Below are positions 8,798 through 17,560 of a stretch of DNA of 32,043 nucleotides, one piece after another. The notes under the pieces were generated by a model. That model did no database searches and was not told the DNA's origin. It saw only the letters and a program-made list of their open reading frames with translations. The stretch is from Acinetobacter sp. Lineage in GTDB: Bacteria; Pseudomonadota; Gammaproteobacteria; Pseudomonadales; Moraxellaceae. A program made the position numbers and the translations under genes. The stretch lies in assembly GCA_030152275.1 (NCBI GenBank), contig JASLHF010000233.1, positions 1 to 32,043 on the forward strand, given 5' to 3'. Numbering within the stretch: position 1 is the first letter of the stretch; each line of letters starts with the position of its first letter.

Positions 8798-10321
8798 ATG
8801 AACTCAAAGTATTATGATGCCGATGTTGCAATTATTGGTTATGGTCCAACAGGTGTTGCTGCCGCGAATATTCTAGGTAAACATGGGATTAAAACCATAA
8901 TTTTTGAAAAAGACAAAGATTTATATTCACGTGCGCGCGCAGTTACAGTCAGTGATTGGACTATGCGCTGTTTTCAGTCGATTGGCTTGGATGATGATGT
9001 TGCCAAAGATATGGATGAAACGGCTGGTTTACGCTGGATTAAATATGACGGTACTGAAATTTTACGCATGGGATTTCCTCCAAGCACTTTAGGCAAGCAT
9101 CCAACATCTTATGCAATTTATCAGCCGAAGATGGAAGAAACTTTGCGTAAAGGCTTAGAGCGTTATAAAGAATACTGCCACGTTTTATTTGGAGAAAAAG
9201 TCGATGCTATTTCGCAAACCAATGAAGCTGTTGAATTAACAGTCATTGATCAAGACCAGATTGCCCGAACTGTACGCGTAAAATATGCTTTGGGTTGTGA
9301 TGGCGGTTCAAGCCGTACTCGTGAAAGTTTAGGCATTGCATTACGCGGTGATACTGTTGACACTAAATGGGTCGTGATTGATGCTAAAGTAAAACGTTGG
9401 TGGAAAAACCGTAATTTACTCACATTTTGGTCTGATCAAAAGCGTCCAGTTGTAGATATAGCGTTGTCGCTAGGCAATCACCGTTGGGAAATTCCATTGG
9501 AAAGCCATGAGTCGGAACAGGATTTTCAAACGAATGAACAGATTTGGCCGTTGCTGCACTCGATGGGGGTAACGGACAAAGAGGTTGAGCTGTATCAGCA
9601 TGCATTCTACCGTCACCATGTTCGCCGTGCAGAAAAATGGCGTGATGGCCGTGTGTTTCTGCTAGGAGATGCTGCGCATATGATGCCGCCTTGGGCTGGA
9701 GCAGGCATGCAGTCAGGAATTCGAGATTCATTCAATTTATGCTGGAAACTTGTCGAAGTACTCCATGGACGTATGCCGGAAAGTATCTTGAATAGTTATG
9801 AAACTGAACGTGCGCCAAATGTAGAGTTCTATACGCAAGCGGCTGTACAGCTTGGCCGAATTATCAAGCAGCAGCTGACTGAGGAGGAAATGGCTGTTAT
9901 AGCCCCGCAGCTGAGTGCAGAGCCTCCGATTTTTAAATTGCCGGAAATTTTAGATGGTTGGCTGCAAACCTCGGGCAATGCTGCTGTTGGTAAAATTTTA
10001 CCCCAGCCACAGGTTACAGATGCGCGCGGCAAACTGGCTTTCTTGGATGATATTACGCAAGATCAATTTTTTGTCTTAGGCAATCAAGTTGATCCTAAAA
10101 CGCTGATGACTGAAGATCAGATTGAAGCATGGGATCAGTTGAATACGCGATATTATACATTGCTGGGGGCATCAGATGATGGTAAAGGTTTTGATGATAT
10201 TATTGACATTCATGGCAGTTTAATTGAGTGGATGAATCAACATGGCACCCAAGTTGTCGCTGTGCGTCCAGATAAATTTATTGCAGCCGCAGGCTTGGAT
10301 TTAAACCTCCCAGCTTTTTAA
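8798..10321 (+). CDS. FAD-dependent aromatic hydroxylase, MhpA-like
   Basis: Group A flavoprotein monooxygenase that would hydroxylate a phenolic acid or related phenol to a catechol, feeding the upstream dioxygenase. Motifs in the 507-residue product are GYGPTG (14-19) with E37 for FAD ribose, the DG motif at 168-169 (GCDGGSSRTR), and the GD motif at 290-291 (FLLGDAAHMMPPWAGAGMQS). The closest recognisable family is 3-(3-hydroxyphenyl)propionate hydroxylase (MhpA), but this protein is about 45 residues shorter than the E. coli enzyme, so the substrate may differ. AAGGAG overlaps the hydrolase end and gives a strong start. It is the last gene of the putative operon and is followed by a strong terminator. 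Confidence 0.88.
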   Translation: MNSKYYDADVAIIGYGPTGVAAANILGKHGIKTIIFEKDKDLYSRARAVTVSDWTMRCFQSIGLDDDVAKDMDETAGLRWIKYDGTEILRMGFPPSTLGKHPTSYAIYQPKMEETLRKGLERYKEYCHVLFGEKVDAISQTNEAVELTVIDQDQIARTVRVKYALGCDGGSSRTRESLGIALRGDTVDTKWVVIDAKVKRWWKNRNLLTFWSDQKRPVVDIALSLGNHRWEIPLESHESEQDFQTNEQIWPLLHSMGVTDKEVELYQHAFYRHHVRRAEKWRDGRVFLLGDAAHMMPPWAGAGMQSGIRDSFNLCWKLVEVLHGRMPESILNSYETERAPNVEFYTQAAVQLGRIIKQQLTEEEMAVIAPQLSAEPPIFKLPEILDGWLQTSGNAAVGKILPQPQVTDARGKLAFLDDITQDQFFVLGNQVDPKTLMTEDQIEAWDQLNTRYYTLLGASDDGKGFDDIIDIHGSLIEWMNQHGTQVVAVRPDKFIAAAGLDLNLPAF

Positions 10322-10330
10322 TCTGCAAAT

Positions 10331-10367
10331 AAAAAAATACCGCAAATATTATTTGCGGTATTTTTTA
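10331..10367. terminator. Bidirectional terminator between hydroxylase and outer-membrane channel genes
   Basis: TACCGCAAAT (10338-10347) pairs perfectly with ATTTGCGGTA (10351-10360) around a three-base loop. A run of A lies to the left and a run of T to the right, so it can end both convergent transcripts. Confidence 0.9.
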
Positions 10368-10376
10368 TTTTAATCT

Positions 10377-11258
10377 CTAAAATGGTAGAGAAGTTTTAAT
10401 CCAGAAGGCAGATCCTTCAGTTTTATTTTTTGCTAATATTTCTTTTTCATATTTTGCTGTAATAAACCAGTTTTGATGCTGATATTTAAAAGATGGGCCA
10501 ATTGAAAACCCTTCAGCTTTACTGTTATTTAATTCAGCTCCATTTATACGGTCATTTTGGATCTGTTTTTGATAATAACCGCTAAATCCATAAGTAAAAT
10601 TATTATGATTTAAGCCAAGTGCATAATCAAAATGGAATTCATCCCCATTTTTATAATTGGTATCTTCATTTTTTCCGTTAAATAAATAACCGATACGAAT
10701 ATCAGCATTGAATTTATCATTCATATAAGTGGCTGCATATGCAGGCTCGATTGTTAAACGGTTGGTTCCAATATTGGCTATAGCATTTTGATCATAGTTG
10801 CCTGTGGGTAAATAAAAATCTAAGGCAAGGGCTGAGTGCAGATTAGGTGAGTGATGAAAGCCTAATGCAGTTCCGAGCATAATGTCGCCAATACCGCTAT
10901 CACGGACACTTTCATTACCCGCGGAAGCTCTTAGGTGTACTAAAGGTACAATTGCATCTAAGATAAAGTTGCCGCCTAACATTTGTGTTTCAGAAACCCA
11001 TACAAAGCGGGGCACTATAGCAGTTGCAGTCACATCGAAATTAGGAATGTTAATTTGATCGCCACTGGAGTCATTTAAACGGTCTGTATTATATTGGGTG
11101 GCGTACAGTAGGCCATGCACGCCTGGTGGAGGCGCGACACCCGCCATAAAATTTTCAGCGCCATGGCTGTAAATAGATTTTCCTGCATCCAAGGCATGGG
11201 TTTGACAGATGCAAAAACCTAACAAACTCATGGCAGTAATATTTATTAGTTTCATCAT
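10377..11258 (-). CDS. Outer-membrane channel of the phenol-MetA degradation family
   Basis: The 293-residue exported protein has a signal peptide (residues 1-22, ending THA before LDAG), a beta-rich body with alternating aromatic residues, and a C-terminal phenylalanine (KTSLPF) as expected for an outer-membrane barrel. The overall pattern (VAPPPGVHGLLYATQYNTDR near the N-terminus, DFYLPTGNYD in the middle) matches the SphA/MetA family often encoded beside aromatic degradation genes and thought to help hydrophobic substrates enter. An AAGGAT ribosome site precedes two consecutive ATG codons. It faces the catabolic operon tail-to-tail and is probably its uptake component; this is context-based inference. 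Confidence 0.8.
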   Translation of the reverse strand: MMKLINITAMSLLGFCICQTHALDAGKSIYSHGAENFMAGVAPPPGVHGLLYATQYNTDRLNDSSGDQINIPNFDVTATAIVPRFVWVSETQMLGGNFILDAIVPLVHLRASAGNESVRDSGIGDIMLGTALGFHHSPNLHSALALDFYLPTGNYDQNAIANIGTNRLTIEPAYAATYMNDKFNADIRIGYLFNGKNEDTNYKNGDEFHFDYALGLNHNNFTYGFSGYYQKQIQNDRINGAELNNSKAEGFSIGPSFKYQHQNWFITAKYEKEILAKNKTEGSAFWIKTSLPF

Positions 11259-11611
11259 AATCCTTGATAAAATAAATGGACGAATAAATATCTTATAATT
11301 GTTGATGGGTTTATTTTAAAATATAAAAATTAATTATAACCTTATAGTTTTTTGTGGTTTTTTCTTATGCAAATATTATCAATTACTAAACACAATTTTT
11401 TTGTTTTTAAATGCAATAAAGTCAATTATTCGGTATTTTTGTTTGTGTTAAAACTATGAAAATGTATTTAAAAAAATATTTACCGAATTTTTTCATATAT
11501 GTTTATAACAAATAGCCTATATGCTTTAATAGGCAGACACTATGGTTAGTATTTGAACGCCAACTGATCAGATTGAATGCTGAGTTTAGGCTTATTATGT
11601 TTTTTAAGTTT
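11259..11611. other. AT-rich intergenic region
   Basis: About 350 very AT-rich bases with no credible gene. It holds the minus-strand promoter of the outer-membrane channel gene (several TATAAT-like hexamers around 11290-11340) and the 3' end of the chrA-type transcript. No clear hairpin terminator is seen for the latter. Confidence 0.4.
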
Positions 11612-12868
11612 TTAACTCATCCATGACAGCGCAGCATAATACACGGCAAAACTTCCAGTCAAACTGAACCAGACAGGTATTTTACTGCGCAATAATACAA
11701 TGACACTGAGCACAAAAACTACGTCCAACCATTGCAGTACATATTTTGCGCTCATTTGAATCAGTAAGCACAGCAGCAAACCGACCACCGCGGCATTAAT
11801 GGTTTTTAACATGTTAAAAATAATTTGATATTGCATCAGCCGCTGCCAATACGGCAGTAGGCCAAATAATAAAAAGAATGAAGGCAAAAAGATGGCAAGG
11901 GTGGCAAGCACACTGTTTAACACAATGGATGAGGTCATGGGCAGTACGGCGCCAAGATATGTCGCAAAACTAAAAAGTGGGCCTGGCATTAACTGCGCAA
12001 TTGCATAACCTAGGTCAAAGTTTTGATTGCTAATCAGCCCCGTTGCGACAAAATCTTGATATAAAAATGGCAGAATAATATGACCGCCGCCAAAGACGAA
12101 AGACGCGGTACGGTAAAAACTTTCCAAACTTTGCCAGAGTAAAGGATAGTTAAATGTTGAAAGCAATGGCAGCAAAATAAAAGGACTAAAAAAGGCAATC
12201 AGCCAGAGCCAAGAACATTTCAGTTTATAGTTTTTAAATGTACTGTCTTTAAGTTTTGAATTTTGAACATGTTCAAACTGAGTTTGAGGTATAGACGCGC
12301 TATTAAATACCGCTTTTGTGGTATTAACTTGTGAGAGTGCAAAACCAATTAAAGCTGCGCATGAAATGACTAAGATTTGATTGATTGGCATATTCACCAC
12401 ATAGACAAATAGGGCAGCCAGTATCATCAAAACATAGTGCATTGATGTTTTACAAAAGCTGCGCATCATCTGCCAAAATGCCCAAGCCACAACAGCTAAG
12501 ACAATCAGTTGTATAACATGGAAAAAATCAGCATTTAAATGGCTTGAAAATTTTAATCCCAGCACAGCCGCTATGGACATAAGCAGGGCAGACGGCAGGG
12601 TAAAGCCGAGCCAAGCGACGATGGCTCCGCGATAACCATGAAGCTGATAACCAATCGCCATTCCAGCTTGACTGCTGGTTGGCCCGGGCAGAATTTGCGC
12701 CAAAGCTAAAAGGGATGAATATTCATGCTCGGATAGCCAATGCTTCTGCTGCACAAAATATTGATAAAATAAAACTAAATGCGCTGCCGGCCCACCAAAT
12801 GCGATACATCCCAATTTAAAAAAACTTAGAAATAATTGAAGAGTGCTGATGTTATGCGGGGTTGTCAT
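11612..12868 (-). CDS. chrA: Chromate transporter family protein (ChrA type)
   Basis: The 418-residue polytopic membrane protein has two homologous CHR halves. The N-terminal half carries the signatures FKLGCIAFGGPAAHL and LAQILPGPTSSQ. The C-terminal half repeats them as FRTASFVFGGGHIILPF-like and IAQLMPGPLFSFATYLGAVL stretches, so this is the long (two-domain) form. Family members export chromate by proton exchange, but many homologues have no shown role in resistance, so the substrate is not certain. The two halves are joined by a polar linker near residues 185-215. It is a single gene; neither a chrB-type regulator nor any other chromate gene is nearby. Confidence 0.85.
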   Translation of the reverse strand: MTTPHNISTLQLFLSFFKLGCIAFGGPAAHLVLFYQYFVQQKHWLSEHEYSSLLALAQILPGPTSSQAGMAIGYQLHGYRGAIVAWLGFTLPSALLMSIAAVLGLKFSSHLNADFFHVIQLIVLAVVAWAFWQMMRSFCKTSMHYVLMILAALFVYVVNMPINQILVISCAALIGFALSQVNTTKAVFNSASIPQTQFEHVQNSKLKDSTFKNYKLKCSWLWLIAFFSPFILLPLLSTFNYPLLWQSLESFYRTASFVFGGGHIILPFLYQDFVATGLISNQNFDLGYAIAQLMPGPLFSFATYLGAVLPMTSSIVLNSVLATLAIFLPSFFLLFGLLPYWQRLMQYQIIFNMLKTINAAVVGLLLCLLIQMSAKYVLQWLDVVFVLSVIVLLRSKIPVWFSLTGSFAVYYAALSWMS

Positions 12869-13253
12869 ACAAAATTTGCGCTTGATAAGTTGAAAAAACT
12901 AAAGAAATGTTGCAAAGTCAGTAGGATAGATGTTTATTATTTCAAATAGATGGCAAGTGGTTTTATCTATTTTTTGTCGTGCATTGCAATTACAAGGATG
13001 AAGTAATTCAGATTAATTTTGGACATGGAACTAAAAAAATCCCTCTGTTTAGCGGTTTTTTTAATTTCAGAATAAGCCCATAATATTAAAGAAAAATGCC
13101 CCATTATTATGGGTGATAATTATATTATGCGCATACAGCAATCCTAAATTATTCGATCAAACTTAAGCTGTAATCTATTTGCATCTGTATTGCTGGAGCA
13201 GGCTAAAAGAAGAAGCCGGTCAGCGTTTTAATCCTAGACTTGTTTTGCGCGTT
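12869..13253. other. Intergenic region with weak hairpins
   Basis: About 385 bases without a credible gene. It holds the chrA promoter and the 3' end of the MFS transcript. At 13033-13060 an imperfect hairpin (CCGCT/AGAGG on the minus strand) flanked by A and T runs could be a weak terminator. At 13243-13268 a perfect 9-base inverted repeat (TTTTGCGCG / CGCGCAAAA) spans the stop codon of the small gene at 13254 but has no U tract. Confidence 0.4.
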
Positions 13254-13388
13254 TTAATGCGCGCAAAAAGCTTGATTAAAATATTCAAACAGCTGTGGTG
13301 TTTTGAGCCAGAGTAAAATGGACAGGATAAAAAACAGCAGTATGGCGCTGGAAATCGCCAGCTTTAGCCCGCGTAAAGAATCAGTCAT
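13254..13388 (-). CDS. Small single-helix membrane protein (44 residues) overlapping the MFS gene
   Basis: The frame starts at an ATG (13388) that overlaps the transporter stop as ATGACTGA, a typical coupling arrangement, and runs 44 codons to TAA. It begins MTDSLRGLKLAISSAILLFF, has one strongly hydrophobic segment (about residues 10-28, ending WLK) and a short polar tail rich in F and Q. The positive residues R6 and K9 before the helix predict a cytoplasmic N-terminus. It may be a regulatory or stabilising partner of the transporter. I know no family for it. The chance that the frame is non-coding is real, because the only evidence is position, length and composition. Confidence 0.55.
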   Translation of the reverse strand: MTDSLRGLKLAISSAILLFFILSILLWLKTPQLFEYFNQAFCAH

Positions 13389-14592
13389 GTACGACATGCT
13401 CCTCTGTGACAAAGAAGTGTACTGCAACCCCAAATAGACTCAGCAGGATGGAAAACCCCCAAATCATATTGTAGTTGCCGACCATATCATGGTTGACGCC
13501 GCCTAGCCATCCTCCAAAAAAGGAGCCGACTTGATGGGTAAAAAATACAATGCCGCTCAGCATGGTGAGATATTTTACACCAAACATATTGGCTACAATG
13601 CCATTAGTCAGCGGCACGGTCGACAGCCATAATAAACCCATAATGACGCCGAATGCGTATATTGTCCATGTGCTAAGCGGCAGTAAAAGAAAGGCAATAA
13701 TGGCAATACCGCGCAGTCCGTACAGCCACATCAGCAAGTGCGGTTTAGAAAATTTTCCGCCCAGCCAGCCAGCGCTATAAGTGCCTATAATATTAAACAA
13801 GCCGACCAGCGCTAAAAATACAGTGCCAGTAGTGGCAGTATAGCCATGATCAATCAAATATCCAGGCAGATGAATACCGATAAACACCACTTGGAAACCG
13901 CAGACAAAGAAACCCAATGATAAAAACCAAAACGGTTTATGATTTTTAGCAATGACTAAAATATCTTTAAATCCCATTTCAGGCTTTGAGCTGACCGCCG
14001 CATTTGGCGCGCGGTATGCTGGCGCTTTTAGCATCCATGCCAGCGGTATAATTAAAGCCACTAACACGGCACTGACTATCAATGCGGCCGACCAGCCAAT
14101 ATTTTGCATTAACAGCAGCGTAGATGGAAGCATAATGAACTGGCCAAATGATCCGGCGGCGCTGGCAATGCCCATCGCAAGACTTCGCTTGTCAGGATGA
14201 GCTGCGCGTCCTACAGCTGACAGCAGTACAGGAAATGAGGTTGCAGACAGTGCAAGGCCTAAAATGAGCCCCACACTTAAATTCAGCAGAAGTCCGGTGG
14301 AACTGAATGCCATCAGCAATAGGCCTAAGCTATATAATAGACCGCCGCAGGCCACCACCACTTTACTGCCGTATTTATCAGCAAAAGCGCCAGTAATCGG
14401 TTGAACAGCGCCCCATATTAAATTCTGCATGGCAATGGCAAGACTGAATACATTATGTCCCCAGCCAAATTCATCACTCATCGGTACCAAATACAAGCCA
14501 AAAGCATGACGCACCCCTAAGGACAGCGCCAAGATAATTGCACTGCCAATCAGCATATAAATGAGAGCTTTAGAGAAGCGGGTGTCCGACAT
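13381..14592 (-). CDS. Major facilitator superfamily transporter (OxlT/monocarboxylate-like)
   Basis: About 403 residues with twelve predicted transmembrane helices. The loop 2-3 motif GAFADKYGSK is the classic MFS motif A. The N-terminal helix segment LGVRHAFGLYLVPMSDEFGW resembles the oxalate/formate and monocarboxylate branch, suggesting an organic anion substrate. Three in-frame starts exist: TTG 14607, ATG 14598 and ATG 14592. I prefer 14592 because GGA lies six bases upstream and the product then begins MSDTRFSK, a normal MFS N-terminus. Its stop overlaps the small membrane-protein start. It could import an acid for the nearby aromatic cluster, but that is only a context guess. Confidence 0.85.
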   Translation of the reverse strand: MSDTRFSKALIYMLIGSAIILALSLGVRHAFGLYLVPMSDEFGWGHNVFSLAIAMQNLIWGAVQPITGAFADKYGSKVVVACGGLLYSLGLLLMAFSSTGLLLNLSVGLILGLALSATSFPVLLSAVGRAAHPDKRSLAMGIASAAGSFGQFIMLPSTLLLMQNIGWSAALIVSAVLVALIIPLAWMLKAPAYRAPNAAVSSKPEMGFKDILVIAKNHKPFWFLSLGFFVCGFQVVFIGIHLPGYLIDHGYTATTGTVFLALVGLFNIIGTYSAGWLGGKFSKPHLLMWLYGLRGIAIIAFLLLPLSTWTIYAFGVIMGLLWLSTVPLTNGIVANMFGVKYLTMLSGIVFFTHQVGSFFGGWLGGVNHDMVGNYNMIWGFSILLSLFGVAVHFFVTEEHVVHD

Positions 14593-14698
14593 ACACATTC
14601 CAAACAAACTGCGGGTGCCTTATGGTATTCGATTAAAATGATGAATGCGATTAAATAATTTTCACCAAACAATAAAGTTTTGGTTATGTAAAACGCCA

Positions 14699-14726
14699 AT
14701 AAAAAAAAGACGGCCTAAGCCGTCTT
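14699..14726 (-). terminator. Terminator of the downstream OmpW-like gene
   Basis: AAGACGGC (14707-14714) and GCCGTCTT (14719-14726) pair around a four-base loop. The A run at 14701-14708 gives a U tract on the minus strand. It ends the gene at 14754. Confidence 0.9.
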
Positions 14727-14753
14727 GGAGAAACTGCAATAGGGTATCTGTAT

Positions 14754-15830
14754 TTAAAAATGGATACCAATGCCTGCATAGGCCAATACTGGATTAATTT
14801 CAATATCCGCCTTAGAGCGGATCAATTCGCCATGTGTATCATCAGACACAGTAATAGTGGTGTCATTTTTCATATGTGCATAAGATACAGAGCCAACAGC
14901 ATACCAGCGGTCATTGAAGTCATAGGTAAAGCCGACAGTAGCAATAGGGGCAATTGCATCTGATGCCTCCAGTTCCACTTTAGGATTTGCGCTGCTGGCT
15001 TTACCGTCAAGGGCTGCACCGGCTTTACCGTCTTTAATATTGGCAATCATATGCCCAGCGGCAACCAAGTCTTGTTCAGTACGCTCATTCATTTTCAATT
15101 CATTGAAATAGGCATACATTACGCCTAGGCCAACATAGGGACGGAATTTATTGACCCCAGTTTTGCCAAAATGGTACTGAAATTCAAAGGCCGGCGTCCA
15201 GGCGCGTGCAGAAGCTGTAGGGCCATAAGCTTCTAAATCTGTAATTAATAGACTGTTTTTCATTGCAATTTCTGGCAAGTTAATGCCAATGACTTCTGGG
15301 GTCGCTACCGCAGAAAAAGGCGCGTAAATTTTACCTTTGCCCATCAGATCGACTTTAGGAGGGATGCCTGCTTTCATCTCTAAGGAAACATGGTCAGTAA
15401 AAAAGTAATTGGTCATTATGCCTAAGGTTGTAACATCACCTGCTTCTAAGCCAGTACCCGGGTTATCCCAGCTTTCGAGGCCGTTAATTTGCGCTGTACC
15501 GCTTAATGCGGCTGGCAGCGTGTTAGTGCCTAATTTATCTAAAAAATCTACAAAAGCTGTAGACAGGTTCGAATCCATCTTTGGATCCATATTAGATTTC
15601 ACTGCATTAATTGAAATATCGCCAACCGTAGCTTTTTCACCGTTTTTGACTGCGGTATCTACTTTAAAAGGCTGCGCTTTACCTTGAGGCATGACATGCA
15701 GCGCGCCCATTGATACGGAAAAACGTTTAAATCCATCTCCATCATGCAGGCTAAAATATGGTGAATCAGCATGGCTAATCATAGGAACAGCAAGCATGGA
15801 CGTCGCCACGCAAAGTAATGTTGTTTTCAT
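14754..15830 (-). CDS. Long OmpW-like outer-membrane protein, copy 1
   Basis: The 358-residue exported protein has a signal peptide (residues 1-21, ending SHA). The OmpW signature is present in the second half: TLGIMTNYFFTDHVSLEMKA, then GIPPKVDLMGKGKIYAPFSA, then FRPYVGLGVMYAYF, closing with the terminal IGIHF expected for BAM recognition. Standard OmpW/AlkL proteins are about 200-230 residues. This form has extra segments at about residues 45-110 and 255-290 that probably make extracellular loops or a lateral domain. OmpW-type barrels admit small hydrophobic molecules. It is a close paralogue of the upstream gene at 16084. Each has its own terminator, so they are separately transcribed. Confidence 0.82.
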   Translation of the reverse strand: MKTTLLCVATSMLAVPMISHADSPYFSLHDGDGFKRFSVSMGALHVMPQGKAQPFKVDTAVKNGEKATVGDISINAVKSNMDPKMDSNLSTAFVDFLDKLGTNTLPAALSGTAQINGLESWDNPGTGLEAGDVTTLGIMTNYFFTDHVSLEMKAGIPPKVDLMGKGKIYAPFSAVATPEVIGINLPEIAMKNSLLITDLEAYGPTASARAWTPAFEFQYHFGKTGVNKFRPYVGLGVMYAYFNELKMNERTEQDLVAAGHMIANIKDGKAGAALDGKASSANPKVELEASDAIAPIATVGFTYDFNDRWYAVGSVSYAHMKNDTTITVSDDTHGELIRSKADIEINPVLAYAGIGIHF

Positions 15831-16020
15831 TCAAAGGACTCCGTGTCCAAATCAAGCTAATTGGAATTTTTTTAGTAGGGCCAATTATGCGAATGAAAAA
15901 CTGTAATGAATGTTATTTGATTCAGAAGATTGGGTGGGCTTCCTGTAAAAAGACATCATAGATGTAACTAATTGCTGCCATTAGTTTAGTTATTATGTAA
16001 AAAGTATTATTCATTTATAA

Positions 16021-16047
16021 AAAAAGCAGGCATTAAGTGCCTGCTTT
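16021..16047 (-). terminator. Terminator of the upstream OmpW-like gene
   Basis: AAAGCAGGCA (16023-16032) and TGCCTGCTTT (16038-16047) pair perfectly around a five-base loop, with A residues to the left that read as U on the minus strand. Confidence 0.88.
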
Positions 16048-16083
16048 ATGAATGTTTTTTAATTAAATTCTGGTTGATGCGTG

Positions 16084-17163
16084 TTAAAAACGTACGCCAA
16101 ATCCTGCGTAAATGAGTAAAGGATTCACTTCAATATCGGCTTTAGAGCGGATCAGCTCGCCTAATTTTGCATCATTCACCGTGATGGTCGTTTCATTTTT
16201 CAGCTGAGCATAGCTTATAGAGGCGGCAGCAAACCATCTGTCATTGAAATCGTAGGTAAAGCCAGCAGAAATGATAGGTGCAAATGCATCGGTCGCTTCT
16301 AAATCAACTTGCGGATTGGCAGAGCTGACTGTTCCATCCAGCGCCGCGCCAGCTTTGTCGTTTTTAATATTGGCAATCATGTGGCCGGCTGCGATTAAAT
16401 CTTGTTCAATGCGCGGGTTCATTTCAAGTTCATTAAAATAGGCGTACATTATGCCCAAGCCTAAATATGGCCGGAATTTATTCACGCCGCTTTTGCCAAA
16501 ATGGTACTGGAACTCAAATGCAGGTGTCCACGCGCGGGCAGAAGCTGCCGGGCCGTAAGCGCCCAAATCTGTGATCAGCATGTCATTCTGCAAATTAATT
16601 TTGCCAATTAAACTGGAAGCCAGCGGTGTGGAAATTGCTGAAAATGGCGCATAAATTTTCCCTTGCCCCATCAAATCGACTTTAGGCGGAATGCCGGCTT
16701 TCATTTCAATGGAAATATGATCAGTAAAAAAGTAGCTGCTCATTAAACCTAAAGTGGTGACATCATCCGCTTCGAGTCCTGTGCCTGGGTTGTCCCAGCT
16801 TTCCAGTCCATATACTTTGGCTGTACCGCTCATAAAGGCAGGCAATTTGCCGTTATTGTCAATTTTATTCAGCAAATCTACCAAAGAGTTTGCGAGATTT
16901 TGGTTAGAGTCGCCGCGGTTATCCATCACAGACTTTGTTGAAATGGAACCAACTTTGGCTTCATAGCCTTCGTAAATGGCTGTATTGACCGTAAAAGGCT
17001 GTGCTTTGCCTTGCGGCATGACATGCAAGGCGCCTGCAGATACCGAAAAGCGTTTGAAGCCTTGTGCATCCATACTGAAGTATTTGGATAAATCTGCAGC
17101 CTGAGCAGCGGATGAGATAGATGCGAATCCTGCTGCAATATAAAGCAATGAAGATTTGTTCAT
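16084..17163 (-). CDS. Long OmpW-like outer-membrane protein, copy 2
   Basis: The 359-residue paralogue of the gene at 14754 keeps the same architecture: signal peptide ending AQA (residue 22), the shared block FKRFSVSAGALHVMPQGKAQ, the OmpW core (GIPPKVDLMGQGKIYAPFSA, FRPYLGLGIMYAYF) and a terminal GFGVRF. The two proteins look about 70% identical by eye. Differences concentrate in the segment at about residues 45-105 and around 185-200, the regions most likely to be surface loops. GGAGTG four bases before the ATG is a good ribosome site. The pair arose by tandem duplication followed by loop divergence, which is inference from the pattern. Confidence 0.82.
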   Translation of the reverse strand: MNKSSLLYIAAGFASISSAAQAADLSKYFSMDAQGFKRFSVSAGALHVMPQGKAQPFTVNTAIYEGYEAKVGSISTKSVMDNRGDSNQNLANSLVDLLNKIDNNGKLPAFMSGTAKVYGLESWDNPGTGLEADDVTTLGLMSSYFFTDHISIEMKAGIPPKVDLMGQGKIYAPFSAISTPLASSLIGKINLQNDMLITDLGAYGPAASARAWTPAFEFQYHFGKSGVNKFRPYLGLGIMYAYFNELEMNPRIEQDLIAAGHMIANIKNDKAGAALDGTVSSANPQVDLEATDAFAPIISAGFTYDFNDRWFAAASISYAQLKNETTITVNDAKLGELIRSKADIEVNPLLIYAGFGVRF

Positions 17164-17560
17164 ACATGTTCACTCCGTGATATTTGTGCTGAAAAGCATT
17201 TTTTTATATTTAGTTTGTTTTAATAAGCGCGCTAATACTAAGGAAAAGCGGTATGCATTATTTTTATTTTTTAAATATGATTTTGTTTTACCAGAAAATT
17301 TTACATCTTATACGGTTGTGATTTAATTGCCACAAATCCACATTTGGGGGGCAGATGAGTCAATGTAGGTAAATTAAATATGAAGCAGCGTTTGAGCATT
17401 AATAAATAGAGAAAGATGGATTTGGCAATGTCACGTTTGTGCTGGACATAATGGTGAGATATTTACGGTTTTAGCTGCAGCTAATGCGTGCAGATCGATA
17501 TTCTATGCAGCAGGGTGCAATTTTTTGTACAATAGCGCCAGATTTAGTTGAGTTATTCTG
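17164..17560. other. Intergenic region between OmpW-like copy 2 and the 59-residue protein
   Basis: About 400 bases without a credible gene. It contains the minus-strand promoter of the OmpW-like gene and, for the plus strand, a -10-like TACAAT at 17528-17533 upstream of the small gene at 17561, without a recognisable -35. Confidence 0.4.

Noticed and set aside
7967..10321. An aqd-like quinolone signal degradation cluster (TetR, hydrolase-fold dioxygenase, FAD monooxygenase)
   Set aside because: The hydrolase carries the HGGGPGA, GNSLGG and CGHW signatures of C-C hydrolases, and a true extradiol dioxygenase is present, so a meta-cleavage pathway fits better.
6399..10321. A standard mhp (3-phenylpropionate) operon
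   Set aside because: The dioxygenase is of the VOC type rather than LigB, mhpD/E/F are missing, and the regulators differ; substrate identity should not be assumed.
13033..13060. Strong terminator for the MFS unit
   Set aside because: The A- and T-flanked hairpin has a mismatched short stem and lies about 200 bases past the last stop, so it is only mentioned as a weak possibility.
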